From: CAXXOK01 sp964584315
GTDB taxonomy: Bacteria; Bacillota; Clostridia; Christensenellales; Aristaeellaceae
Direction of reading: 5' to 3'
DNA: 64,000 nt
Assembly: GCA_964584315.1 (NCBI GenBank)
Contig: CAZOZO010000003.1
Location: 62,001-126,000, forward strand
Shown: positions 1 to 8,241 of the stretch, piece by piece
Layout of the letters: every line of letters begins with the position of its first letter
How positions within the stretch are numbered: the first letter of the stretch is position 1
The notes under the pieces: generated by a model
What the model saw: the letters and a program-made list of their open reading frames with translations, nothing else
What the model was told of the DNA's origin: nothing
The model's database searches: none
Made by a program: the position numbers and the translations under genes

Positions 1-773
1 ATGCGCTCGTCCGCGTCCACGAAATCCGGCGCGTTGCACCAAGGTTCGATGCAAATGTACCCCGCGCCGGGCTTGGTCCACAGCATGAGCACATCGCAGC
101 CGGGGTATTCCACGCGCACGGTGCGGCCGTGCAGGTTGCTGCGCAAGGTAACGCCGCGGCTTTTGAGGGTGCGCAGCACCAGCGCGTCCACGGTAAAGTA
201 GTCATACGTGAGCGGCAGCACCGCAGTGTTTTCCGCAATGGTCACGGTGTCGTGGTGGATCAGGTTGCCATCCAGCGGGCTGTGCAGGAAGGTTTCCGAC
301 TGGTCGAACACCAGCTCGTACCGGTCGATTCCTTCAGGCGTGGCATAGCCCTCATGCGAGCCGATGCTGTACCAGAAGGGTACGTTGCCAAGGTTTACGG
401 CCTCGTAGCGCACGGTCAGGGTATCGCCGCCCAGGGCGTAGTGCGCGCGCAGCTCATAGTCGAACGGGAAGCCCTCGTGCTTGTCTGCGATGGCAAAGGT
501 GGCCGCGTGCGGCGTTTGGGCCACGACACGCCAGGGCAGCTTGCGCACGAAGCCGTGCTTGGGCATGGGGTAACGCTTGCCGTCCAGCACGTAGCAATCA
601 TCCTTGAAGCCGCCCGCCACGGGGAACAGAATGGGGGCGCGCCCCGTCCAGAAGGCCGGGTCGCCTTGCCAGAGGCGTTCCACACCGCTCTTGTCCATGA
701 TGGACTGGATCTCCGCGCCGATGGGGGAAATGCGCACCGTGAGTGCCTGGTTTTGAAGGATTACCTGTTCCAT
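1..773 (-). CDS. aldose 1-epimerase (mutarotase) family protein, C-terminus cut by window edge
   Basis: The protein would interconvert alpha and beta anomers of a free aldose in the cytoplasm. About 257 residues are visible from the ATG at 773; the 3' end lies outside the window. Visible family features are the strand PILFPVAGGF near residue 47, HGFVRKLPW near 73 (His73) and SIGSHEGYA near 136 (His140, where the family has its catalytic His region). This looks like the LacX-type, broad-specificity branch. The ATG lies inside the last codons of the PfkB gene (13 bp overlap), so it is the last visible gene of the isomerase-aldolase-kinase operon, consistent with presenting the right anomer to the isomerase. 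Substrate unknown. Confidence 0.85.
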   Translation of the reverse strand, partial: MEQVILQNQALTVRISPIGAEIQSIMDKSGVERLWQGDPAFWTGRAPILFPVAGGFKDDCYVLDGKRYPMPKHGFVRKLPWRVVAQTPHAATFAIADKHEGFPFDYELRAHYALGGDTLTVRYEAVNLGNVPFWYSIGSHEGYATPEGIDRYELVFDQSETFLHSPLDGNLIHHDTVTIAENTAVLPLTYDYFTVDALVLRTLKSRGVTLRSNLHGRTVRVEYPGCDVLMLWTKPGAGYICIEPWCNAPDFVDADER

Positions 774-1711
774 GGCTCTACCCCTCTTTGTGCTAGAAAC
801 GCGCGGCATTCCGCGTCGCTGGGCATGGCGAGGCGCGCGCCCAGGCGGGTGCACTTGATGGCGGCTGCGGCGCTCGCGTAGCGGCACGCGGCCAGCGCGT
901 CCATGCCCTTGAGCCTGGCCGCCAGAAACGCACCGTGGAACGTATCGCCCGAGCCGTTTGAATCCCGCACATCCACCGGAAAGCACTCGTAACGCCTCAT
1001 ACCCTGTTCATCTAGCAGGATACCCCCGCGCGAGCCCTGCGTCAATACGACAAGCGCAGGATGGTAGCGCGCATAGAGGGCGGAGGCCGCGTCCTCCGCG
1101 GTGGCCGCGCCGGTCAGGCGCAGGGCAAACTCCTCTGAGGGGATCAGGTAATCCACATAGGGGAGCAGCCGCTCGATGCCCGGGTACACGCCGCCCGCGT
1201 CGTGGCTCACGGTGATGCCGTGTGCGCGGCACAGCTGCGCGGCGCTGATAGCAGCCTCCAGCATGTGCCCGTCCAAGTGAAGGGCCTTGGCGTGCAGCAG
1301 CGCGTCCCTGTCCAGCTCGTCCGGGGCGGGCGGGGGCACGGTGCCGCGGCTCCACACGATGGTGCGGCTGGCGTTCTGCCTGTTCAGCAGCACCACCGCG
1401 TGGAAGGAGATGCTGTCTGCCACGCGGCGCACATAGCGCGTGCTCACGCCGAAGCGTTCCAGATCGTCCAGCATGAACTCGCCAAAGGGATCGTCACCCA
1501 CGTTGCCCATATAGGCGGTGGATACGCCCAGCTTGGCCGCGGCCACCAGCGCCGTGGCGCACGGGCCGCCGCCCTGCACCTTGGTCTCCAGCCCCTGCTG
1601 CTTCGTATCCTCCACGGGGTAACCATCCACCACCATGAGCGTATCATACACCGTGGAGCCGATGCCGATGATCTGCGGGTGGTGCTCCGCCCGCGAAGCG
1701 CTGTCAGCCAT
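761..1711 (-). CDS. PfkB-family carbohydrate kinase
   Basis: Predicted ATP-dependent sugar or ketose kinase of the ribokinase/PfkB family, 316 residues. It shows the N-terminal GNVGDDPFG motif near residue 69 and the C-terminal anion-hole/catalytic motif DSNGSGDTFHGAF near 250, whose GSGD Asp is the catalytic base. A longer reading to 1753 exists, but the ATG at 1711 sits inside the aldolase stop (8 bp overlap) with a GGGGGCG Shine-Dalgarno upstream, so translational coupling favours 1711. Placed between an aldolase and an epimerase, it probably phosphorylates the ketose made by the isomerase; substrate is not readable from sequence. Confidence 0.9.
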   Translation of the reverse strand: MADSASRAEHHPQIIGIGSTVYDTLMVVDGYPVEDTKQQGLETKVQGGGPCATALVAAAKLGVSTAYMGNVGDDPFGEFMLDDLERFGVSTRYVRRVADSISFHAVVLLNRQNASRTIVWSRGTVPPPAPDELDRDALLHAKALHLDGHMLEAAISAAQLCRAHGITVSHDAGGVYPGIERLLPYVDYLIPSEEFALRLTGAATAEDAASALYARYHPALVVLTQGSRGGILLDEQGMRRYECFPVDVRDSNGSGDTFHGAFLAARLKGMDALAACRYASAAAAIKCTRLGARLAMPSDAECRAFLAQRGVEPWNR

Positions 1712-2534
1712 GGCTGCCGTTCGCCCCCAAAAGCAGAATCTTTTCCATCGCAAAACGCTTGACCGCCTGCGTGGGTTCCTTCATGAACAGGTCTACGGGC
1801 ACGATATCGGAGCTCACGCCGCGCACGCTGTCCAGCATGGAGTAGCACACGTCGGTGCCAAAGTTCACCTTGCGGATGCCCGCCTCAATGGCGGCGATGA
1901 TCTGCCCATCCGGCACGCCGCTACCGCCGTGCAGCACGGGGGGCACGCCGGTGGCTGCCTTGATGTCGCGAATGCGATCCAGCGCGATGACCGGCGCCTG
2001 TTTGTAGCGCCCGTGCGCCGTGCCCACCAGTATGGCCAGCGCGTCCACACCCGTTTCGCGCACGAAGCGCGCGGCTTCCTCGGGGTCGGTATACTCGGTG
2101 CTGGCGGCCTCCTTCGTGGTGCCGATGTGCCCCAGCTCGCCCTCCACAGGCACGCCCACGGCGTGGCACATCGCCACCACGTTGCGGGTCACGGCCACGT
2201 TCTGGTCAAAGGGCAGGTGGCTTGCGTCGCGCATGATGCCGGTGCAGCCGTAGCGCAGGGCGCGCACCACGGCCACGTCGTCCGCGCCGTGGTCGAGGTG
2301 GAACACTACCGTCGCGTCCATGCGGTGCGCCGCGTCCAGGATCGCGGGGGCGAGGAACTGCGCCTCCCAGCTGGAGAACAGGCGGCTGTACATCTGCACG
2401 ATCACGCAGGCGCGCGCCTCCTCGGCGGCAAACAGCACGCCCAGCGCCGTTTCAGCGTTGTACACGTTGAAGGCGGGTATGGCGCAGCCTTTTTTTTCGG
2501 CGATGGCAAGCGCTGTGGTCAGGTCGGTCAGCAT
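1704..2534 (-). CDS. class II (zinc) ketose-bisphosphate aldolase
   Basis: A 276-residue TIM-barrel aldolase that would cleave a phosphorylated ketose into dihydroxyacetone phosphate plus an aldehyde, or the reverse. HLDHG at 79-83 supplies the catalytic Asp81 and zinc ligand His82; His174 in TAHGRYK and His202 in LHGGSG complete the zinc site, and VEGELGHIG (130-138) and KVNFGTD are the other conserved blocks. Length matches the FbaA/GatY/KbaY family. Its place between the sugar isomerase and the PfkB kinase suggests a dedicated catabolic aldolase rather than the glycolytic one, but fructose-, tagatose- and other ketose-phosphate aldolases cannot be told apart by eye. Confidence 0.92.
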   Translation of the reverse strand: MLTDLTTALAIAEKKGCAIPAFNVYNAETALGVLFAAEEARACVIVQMYSRLFSSWEAQFLAPAILDAAHRMDATVVFHLDHGADDVAVVRALRYGCTGIMRDASHLPFDQNVAVTRNVVAMCHAVGVPVEGELGHIGTTKEAASTEYTDPEEAARFVRETGVDALAILVGTAHGRYKQAPVIALDRIRDIKAATGVPPVLHGGSGVPDGQIIAAIEAGIRKVNFGTDVCYSMLDSVRGVSSDIVPVDLFMKEPTQAVKRFAMEKILLLGANGSHG

Positions 2535-2568
2535 GGCGAAACCCCTTCTCTCGGTTCAAATTTGCCCG

Positions 2569-3963
2569 TCACTCGGCCACCTGGTCGGGCGACAGCGCGG
2601 GGATAAACTTGCAAAATTCGCGCAGCGCGGCGGTGTAGTCTCCCTCGATCTCGGCCATGTGGTGGATGTAGGGGCCTTCGACCAGCTTGCGCTCCCACGC
2701 GGGCAGGTTTTTGAACTTTGCCCACAGGTAAGTGCCAAAGGTGTAAGGGCCGTCCATCGACTCGCAGGTGCCGGCGAGCAGCATGTATTTGCCGTCGTCC
2801 TGATCCATGCGCGCGACGGTATACCGACCGTCCTTCACCTGGAACCACTGGCGCATGTTCACTTCCTTGGCGGGCGCGCCCTCCTTCTTGAGGCTATAGG
2901 CGAAGGGGCCGCAGTGCCACAGCAGCTCGCCGTTTGGGTCGCTGGGGTGGCGCACCGTGAACTCGCCGAAGAACGGCACCTTCTGCCCGCGGCTGGCGCA
3001 GCTGAGTAGCGCCATGGTGATGGCCCCGTGCATGTCGCTCTCGCAAGATACGATGTAGCCCATGTCCGCAAGGATGCTGTAGGCAGTGCAGGGCATGGCG
3101 CCCACGGCCAGCTGCATGGCCGTCCAGCACTCGGCGGATACGGCCTGCACCCGGTACGTCTCGAAAACCCACTGGTAGAGCAGCACAAAGGCGAACACCT
3201 TTTTGAGCAGCGGCGGGGTCAGGTCGTCCATCTCGTAGCGGCTGGCCAGCAGCTTGGCTCCCGCCTCCAGCTCCGCGTCACGCTCGGCCAAAATCTTGTT
3301 GTAGCGGTCGATCACCACGGCCAGGTTCACGGGCACCACCTGCAAGCCAAAGCGCTGCATCAGCTCGCCCTCATTGAAGATGACCGAGCAGAACGGCTTG
3401 GGCCGCATGCCCACCTGCGCGATGCGCATGCCGGTAAAGTTTTTGACCATGCAGGCCACGGAGAGAAACTGGTCAAACCCCTTGGCGAAAACGTCGCTCT
3501 CCACCGCGCTGGTCTCGATAAAGCTGAAGGGGATGTTGAAACGCTGCAACTGACGGCTGACGCCGAAAATGCCGCACTGGCTGTCGGTAAAACGGGAGCC
3601 GTCCGCCAGAAACTCGTCGTCTACGGGAGCCCAGATGCACACGGGCTTGCCTACGCCGCGCGCCACCTGCGCCGCCACTTCCTCATTGCCAAAGTTGCAG
3701 TTGATGATGAGCACCGCGTCCACCTTTTCGGCGGTGAAGCGCTCGATTACGCGCTCCGCGTCCGCTTCGCTGTACATGACCGCGACGGGGTTCACGCCCG
3801 TAAGATCAACGAAAGTCACGTCGGTATCGGCAAAGTGAGCCTTGATGTATTCCGTTACGCGGTGGCCGCGCGCCTCGGCCTTCTCCCAGTTGAAGATGCC
3901 GGGGCGCGGGGTGACGTCGCGGCGCATCGGCGCAAGGCCGATTCTCAGTCGATAATCCAGCAT
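2569..3963 (-). CDS. L-fucose/L-arabinose isomerase-like protein
   Basis: A 464-residue member of the FucI/AraA-type metal-dependent aldose-ketose isomerase superfamily. The N-terminal half contains the family Rossmann-like segments (VDAVLIINCNFGNEE near residue 85). Candidate Mn2+ ligands lie in AECWTAMQ (about 278), SCESDMHGAITMALL (about 306) and LWHCGPF (about 349), the spacing seen in the FucI/AraA fold. It is the first gene of the minus-strand sugar operon, 34 bp ahead of the aldolase, with GGAAGGA as Shine-Dalgarno. It likely makes the ketose consumed by the kinase and aldolase. It is not clearly FucI or AraA proper; many relatives are uncharacterised. Confidence 0.85.
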   Translation of the reverse strand: MLDYRLRIGLAPMRRDVTPRPGIFNWEKAEARGHRVTEYIKAHFADTDVTFVDLTGVNPVAVMYSEADAERVIERFTAEKVDAVLIINCNFGNEEVAAQVARGVGKPVCIWAPVDDEFLADGSRFTDSQCGIFGVSRQLQRFNIPFSFIETSAVESDVFAKGFDQFLSVACMVKNFTGMRIAQVGMRPKPFCSVIFNEGELMQRFGLQVVPVNLAVVIDRYNKILAERDAELEAGAKLLASRYEMDDLTPPLLKKVFAFVLLYQWVFETYRVQAVSAECWTAMQLAVGAMPCTAYSILADMGYIVSCESDMHGAITMALLSCASRGQKVPFFGEFTVRHPSDPNGELLWHCGPFAYSLKKEGAPAKEVNMRQWFQVKDGRYTVARMDQDDGKYMLLAGTCESMDGPYTFGTYLWAKFKNLPAWERKLVEGPYIHHMAEIEGDYTAALREFCKFIPALSPDQVAE

Positions 3964-4053
3964 GGGCAGCCATCCTTCCCAATATGCACTCCGCTTGGTT
4001 TTGCTTCATTGTAGAACGGGCAAAAAAAAGCGTCTATATCCCAACATCATGAT

Positions 4054-4082
4054 TTTATAAGCAAAATCCACAAATGTGTATA
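4054..4082 (-). promoter_or_regulatory. promoter of the sugar isomerase operon
   Basis: On the minus strand a TATACA -35 element (4077-4082) is followed after 17 nt by a TATAAA -10 element (4054-4059). The start codon lies about 85 nt downstream. The -35 abuts that of the divergent oxidoreductase promoter. Confidence 0.5.
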
Positions 4083-4088
4083 TTGTGG
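4068..4088. promoter_or_regulatory. inverted repeat (candidate operator) between divergent sugar promoters
   Basis: CCACAA (4068-4073) and TTGTGG (4083-4088) form an inverted repeat with a 9-nt centre that covers both -35 elements. A regulator bound here could control both transcription units; its identity is not evident. Confidence 0.4.
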
Positions 4089-4110
4089 GGGCGGGCCCGC
4101 CGCGTATAAT
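4083..4110 (+). promoter_or_regulatory. promoter of the Gfo/Idh/MocA-ThuA operon
   Basis: TTGTGG (4083-4088), 16-nt spacer, perfect TATAAT (4105-4110). The spacer contains a 12-bp perfect palindrome, GGCGGGCCCGCC (4090-4101), a second candidate operator. Confidence 0.55.
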
Positions 4111-4161
4111 GAAAGCACAGCATGGGCGGATCGCCCGCATGGAAGCAAGGAGGTACCTAAC

Positions 4162-5271
4162 ATGGAACAACTGCGTATCGGCGTGGCGGGGCTGGGGTTC
4201 ATCGGGCCGCAGCACATCGACGGCCTGCGCCGCGTGCCCGGGGTCGTGGTGGCTGCGGTATGCGACCGCGACGAGGGCAGCCTGCGCGCCGTGCAGGAGC
4301 GCTTTGGCATCGAAAAGGCATATGCCGACTGGCGGCAGCTGGCGGAGGACCCCGATATCGACGTGGTGCACAACTGCACCCCCAACGCCGTGCATGACGA
4401 GGTGAACCGCGCGGCGCTGGAAAACGGCAAGCATGTGTACTGCGAAAAGCCGCTGTCGCAAAGCGCGGCGGAGGCCCGCGCAGTGTGGAAACTGGCGGTG
4501 GCGCGCGGGCTGGCGCACGGCCTGAACCAACAGTACCGCCTGAACGCCCCCGTGCAGGAGATGCGCGCACGCCTGCAAAAGGGCCTCGCGGGCAGGCCGC
4601 TGATGGTATACGGCCATTATTTGCAGGAGAGCGGCGCCCGCTCGACGGACTGGGCGCCCCGCATGGGCAATACCGGCATCGCGCGCACGGTGAACGACAT
4701 CGGCATCCACTGGGCGGACACGGCCTGCTGCGTGATGGGTCAGCCCATCGTGGCGGTCATGGCCAATTTTGTGACCCATCACCCCGTGCGGATCGACGCG
4801 GCGGGCGGCGCGCACCCCATGGACACCGAGGATACGGCATTCATCCTGGTGCGCTTTGCGGACGGCACGCCCGGCACGCTGCTGGCCAGCAAAGCGGCCA
4901 TGGGGCACAAGAACGACCTGCGCGTGTGCGTATCCTGCGACGGGTACGGCATGGAATGGGCGCAGGAGGAACCTGACCGTTTGACCGTGGGCGTGAAGGA
5001 TGTGGGCTTTGAAACCGTATACATGAACCCGCGCACCTGCCAGCCGGAGGTGAAGCCCTACATCACTACCCCAATGGGGCATGTGATGGGCTGGCCGGAC
5101 GCGCTGCACAGCGCGCTGGAGCAGTTTTATGCGTCCATCCGCACCGGCGGTTATCGAAACGGCCCGCAGCCCTACGCCACATTTGAGGACGGCTTTCGCG
5201 GCATGGCGTTTGTGGAGGCGTGCGTGCGCAGCCACCAGACGCGCGCGTGGGCGGAGGTGGAGCAGATATGA
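4162..5271 (+). CDS. Gfo/Idh/MocA family NAD(P)-dependent oxidoreductase
   Basis: A 369-residue sugar or cyclitol dehydrogenase-type protein. The N-terminus has the dinucleotide-binding loop GVAGLGFIGPQH (6-17); CEKPLS near residue 93 carries the conserved Lys of the EKP motif, followed by the C-terminal alpha/beta substrate domain. AGGAGG precedes the ATG. It overlaps the ThuA-like gene by 4 nt (ATGA), so the two are co-translated. Gfo/Idh/MocA plus ThuA pairs are known from disaccharide and 3-keto-sugar metabolism (thuAB), which suggests oxidation of a sugar hydroxyl, but the substrate is not deducible here. Confidence 0.9.
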   Translation: MEQLRIGVAGLGFIGPQHIDGLRRVPGVVVAAVCDRDEGSLRAVQERFGIEKAYADWRQLAEDPDIDVVHNCTPNAVHDEVNRAALENGKHVYCEKPLSQSAAEARAVWKLAVARGLAHGLNQQYRLNAPVQEMRARLQKGLAGRPLMVYGHYLQESGARSTDWAPRMGNTGIARTVNDIGIHWADTACCVMGQPIVAVMANFVTHHPVRIDAAGGAHPMDTEDTAFILVRFADGTPGTLLASKAAMGHKNDLRVCVSCDGYGMEWAQEEPDRLTVGVKDVGFETVYMNPRTCQPEVKPYITTPMGHVMGWPDALHSALEQFYASIRTGGYRNGPQPYATFEDGFRGMAFVEACVRSHQTRAWAEVEQI

Positions 5272-6056
5272 CCCGCGTGCTGGTGTGGTATGAGAACCGC
5301 CCCCTGCCGGAAGCCATCGACGCCGAGAAGCGCGTGTACCCAAACGGAATCCACGGCGCGCTGGGCCGCCTCTTTGCCGCGCAGGGCGATATGGAGGTGC
5401 GCACCGCCACCATGCAGGACGAGGGGCAGGGCCTGAGCGACGCGCTGCTCCAGTGGGCGGATGTGCTGGTGTACTTTGGCCATAAGTATTGGCGCGAGGT
5501 GGCGGACGACCGCGTAGACGCGGCGCAGCGGCGCGTGCTCAGTGGCATGGGGCTGGTGCTTTTGCACAGCGCCCACGCCAGCAAGCTGTTCAGCCGCCTG
5601 ATGGGCACACGCACGCAATGCCTGCGCTGGCGCGAGGGTCGGCTGACGGGCGCGCAGCGCGCGGCGGGCCTGACCGCCCCGGAAAACGACGGCGAGCGGC
5701 AGCGCGTGTGGACGGTCGCGCCCGCGCACCCTATCGCAAGCGGCCTGACAGGCGAGTATTTCACCATTCCCAAGGACGAGACCTACGGCGAATATTTCGA
5801 AATACCCGCGCCGGAAACGCTAATTTTTCTGACCACGGCGCAGGGCGGCGAGGTGCTGCGCAGCGGTTGCTGCTGGACGCGCGGGCGGGGCAAGGTGTTC
5901 TACTTCGCCTCCGGTCACGAGACCTTCCCCGTATACCACCAGCCGGAAATACAGCGCATCCTCCTGAACGCGGTGCGCTGGGCAGCGCCCCAAGACCTCC
6001 CCGAGCCATGGCCGGACTGGGCTCGCGAAGCCCCGCGCGAGCCGGAGATCGGCTGA
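5268..6056 (+). CDS. ThuA-like (trehalose utilisation) domain protein
   Basis: A 262-residue protein of the ThuA family, a glutamine-amidotransferase-like fold associated with sugar catabolism. Typical segments are VLVYFGHKYWREV near residue 65, MGLVLLHSAHASK near 95 (the GxxxLHxA motif) and GKVFYFASGHET near 205. The ATG overlaps the upstream TGA (ATGA). It shows no amidotransferase catalytic triad that I can place. It probably acts with the upstream dehydrogenase on an oxidised sugar; the biochemical role of the family is poorly defined. Confidence 0.85.
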   Translation: MTRVLVWYENRPLPEAIDAEKRVYPNGIHGALGRLFAAQGDMEVRTATMQDEGQGLSDALLQWADVLVYFGHKYWREVADDRVDAAQRRVLSGMGLVLLHSAHASKLFSRLMGTRTQCLRWREGRLTGAQRAAGLTAPENDGERQRVWTVAPAHPIASGLTGEYFTIPKDETYGEYFEIPAPETLIFLTTAQGGEVLRSGCCWTRGRGKVFYFASGHETFPVYHQPEIQRILLNAVRWAAPQDLPEPWPDWAREAPREPEIG

Positions 6057-6456
6057 AACGCGCCAAAGGGCGATGCCCTTGCGGGCTGGGGAGGCAAAGC
6101 CACACAGCCTACGTCACAGTGCAGTTTCACCCAGTGAGTGCACAGCGCCGCAGGGCCATGAGGCGAGCGGTAGCAACACCAGTATTGAGACAGACTACAA
6201 CCAAACGCGCCTCCGCAGATTAACCCTGCGGGGGCGCGCTATTTACAACGTATCACTTGTCTGTCAGCACACCGTTCCCACCCATAGGGGGCGGTTGGGA
6301 GGGGGATCGCAATCCCCCTTCCCGCCAGTTTGATCGGCGCGCAAGGCACTCCCGTGCCCTGCGCTTGTCAAACCGGCCACCTTCGGTTCGCTTTCGCCTG
6401 CGGCGAAGCGGCCACAGGCCGCACGCTCTCCTTTGGTGCCAAGGCGCGGACAGCGC
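6057..6456. other. 400-nt intergenic region with two hairpins, no gene
   Basis: No supported gene lies between the convergent ThuA-like and histidine kinase genes. Besides the 6207-6237 hairpin, 6297-6323 forms a second strong hairpin (GGGAGGGGGAT against its complement with one bulge). 6350-6450 is G+C-rich, with short inverted segments resembling intergenic repeat debris; I cannot confirm a repeat family without other genome sequence. Confidence 0.5.
6207..6237. terminator. hairpin terminator after the ThuA-like gene
   Basis: GCGCCTCCGCAG (6207-6218) pairs with 6226-6237 through 12 bp (one G.U), with a 7-nt loop. Only a short T-rich stretch follows, so termination strength is uncertain. 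Confidence 0.5.
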
Positions 6457-8241
6457 CTAGTAGTTCGGGTTTGTCCCCAGTTCTCCCTCGTCGTATACCA
6501 GCGGGATCACGATGCGCACCAGCGTGCCCTCGCCCTCGCGGCTGTCGATGGTCAGCTGTACGCGCTCGCCATAGATCAGGCGCAGGCGATCGCGCACGTT
6601 GCGCATGCCCACACCCGTGCTGGTGCGACCGTCGGCCATGGGCTCGTTGGCAGGGCCGTGCATGATCTGCTCCACCAGTTCGGGCGGCATGCCGTTGCCA
6701 TTGTCGCGCACCTCGATGCGCAGGTCGTCGCCTTCCTCCGCGGCGCTGATGGCGACCACCGCCTCGTCCTCGGCGGGGCGGATGCCGTGCACCAGCGCGT
6801 TTTCCAGCACGGGTTGCAGGATCATGGTGGGGATCAGCGCCTCGGCGGCGGCGGGCGTGCAGGTGAAGGGCGTGGACAGCGTGCTGCCGTGGATGTGGTG
6901 GTAGATGTGCGCGTATTCCTTCAGGCTCTCAAACTCGCGCCGCACAGAGATGAAGCGCTTTTGCATATTGCGCGTGTTCTGCCGGAAAAACGCGGAGATG
7001 CGGCACACCACGTCGCAGATCTCGTCGTTGCCGTCCAGCTTGGCAAGGGCGTTGACGGTCTCCATCGCGTTGTAGATGAAGTGGGGGTTGATCTGCGATT
7101 GCAGCGAGCGGTACTTGTACTCCAGCATCTCATATTCGGCCTTGCTCTTGCGGTTCTCCTCCTGCACGACGCGCGCCAGCAGCTCGCGCGTCTGCGCGAT
7201 CATGCGGTTGAAGTGCGCGGACATGTGGCCGATCTCGTCCCCTGTCACGATGGGCACGGACAGATCCATATCGCCCGCGGCCACTTCGTCCATGGACTTG
7301 ACCAGCAGGCGAATCTGGCGCGTCATGCGCTGAGTAACGGCCATGACCGCCAGCGCCCCGCACAATATGCCCAGCAGGCCCACCACGATGCCTGTGCGGA
7401 TGACCGCCTGACTCACGCTATTGAGCGTGGCCATGGGCAAAAAGCCCACCGCCGTCCACTGCTCGCCGCGCCGGATGGCTACGGCGTAGGGGGCGCCCAC
7501 ATCCATTGCGGTCGCATCCATGCTCGCGGCGGCCTCGGCGGCGGCGATCATGGTCCTGTCCAGCCCGCCGATGGTCATCAGCGTGCGGCCCTCCGCATCC
7601 AAAAACACCACAGTGGTGTCAAGGCTCCCGTTATTGGTACCAAGGCTCACCAGCATGTCGCGCCGGATGCGCGCGACCATCTTGCCTACGTGCCGGATGG
7701 GGGAAAGGTTGTAGATATCGCGCACGAGGTATACCTCGCCGTTTTGGCCACGCGCCCACAAGGCGCGCCCATAGGTGTTTTCGCCGTAGGCGGGCGTGTC
7801 CAGCAGCGCGGCGGCGGCGCTCACGAACGCCTCCGGGGCGGTGGCGTTGGCGCAGGAGAGGCCCCCGTCCATGCGCACGTACAGCGCGTCGTGGTATGTT
7901 TGCGTGGTGATCATCTGGTTCACGGCATACAGGAGGCTCTGCACATTCTGGTAATAGCCGGGGTCCTCCTCGCGAAGGGTGCGCATGGCATACATCTGCG
8001 CGGAGAGGCCCTTGCTGCCCGCGAAGCTGAGCAGCTGCTGCGAAGCCGCCGATGCGCCGTCGGCAAAGTTGAGCAACACCTGCTCCGTCAGCAGGTCCAG
8101 GTGTGCCATTTTATCCTGCACCACCTGCTGCGAAGCCGTCAGCGTCAGCGTCAGGGTGATGACGCCCGCCACCAGCACCACGGTCAGGCAGTACAAAAGA
8201 ATCAGCTTGACGCGGAAGGGAAGGCTGCGCGGCTTTTTCAT
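6457..8241 (-). CDS. YesM-type membrane sensor histidine kinase
   Basis: A 594-residue sensor kinase: transmembrane helix 10-36, extracytoplasmic sensor domain 37-275, second helix 281-304, HAMP linker about 305-360, and a His_kinase/HATPase_c unit. The phosphoacceptor is His387 in QINPHFIYNA; ATP-binding boxes are NALVHGI (481-487), DNGNGMP (513-519) and GVGMRNVRDRL (543-553). The ATG at 8241 overlaps the stop of the response regulator gene (ATGA). LytS/YesM kinases paired with YesN regulators usually sit beside carbohydrate ABC importers, as here, and probably sense the imported sugar or its polymer outside the cell. Confidence 0.92.
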   Translation of the reverse strand: MKKPRSLPFRVKLILLYCLTVVLVAGVITLTLTLTASQQVVQDKMAHLDLLTEQVLLNFADGASAASQQLLSFAGSKGLSAQMYAMRTLREEDPGYYQNVQSLLYAVNQMITTQTYHDALYVRMDGGLSCANATAPEAFVSAAAALLDTPAYGENTYGRALWARGQNGEVYLVRDIYNLSPIRHVGKMVARIRRDMLVSLGTNNGSLDTTVVFLDAEGRTLMTIGGLDRTMIAAAEAAASMDATAMDVGAPYAVAIRRGEQWTAVGFLPMATLNSVSQAVIRTGIVVGLLGILCGALAVMAVTQRMTRQIRLLVKSMDEVAAGDMDLSVPIVTGDEIGHMSAHFNRMIAQTRELLARVVQEENRKSKAEYEMLEYKYRSLQSQINPHFIYNAMETVNALAKLDGNDEICDVVCRISAFFRQNTRNMQKRFISVRREFESLKEYAHIYHHIHGSTLSTPFTCTPAAAEALIPTMILQPVLENALVHGIRPAEDEAVVAISAAEEGDDLRIEVRDNGNGMPPELVEQIMHGPANEPMADGRTSTGVGMRNVRDRLRLIYGERVQLTIDSREGEGTLVRIVIPLVYDEGELGTNPNY

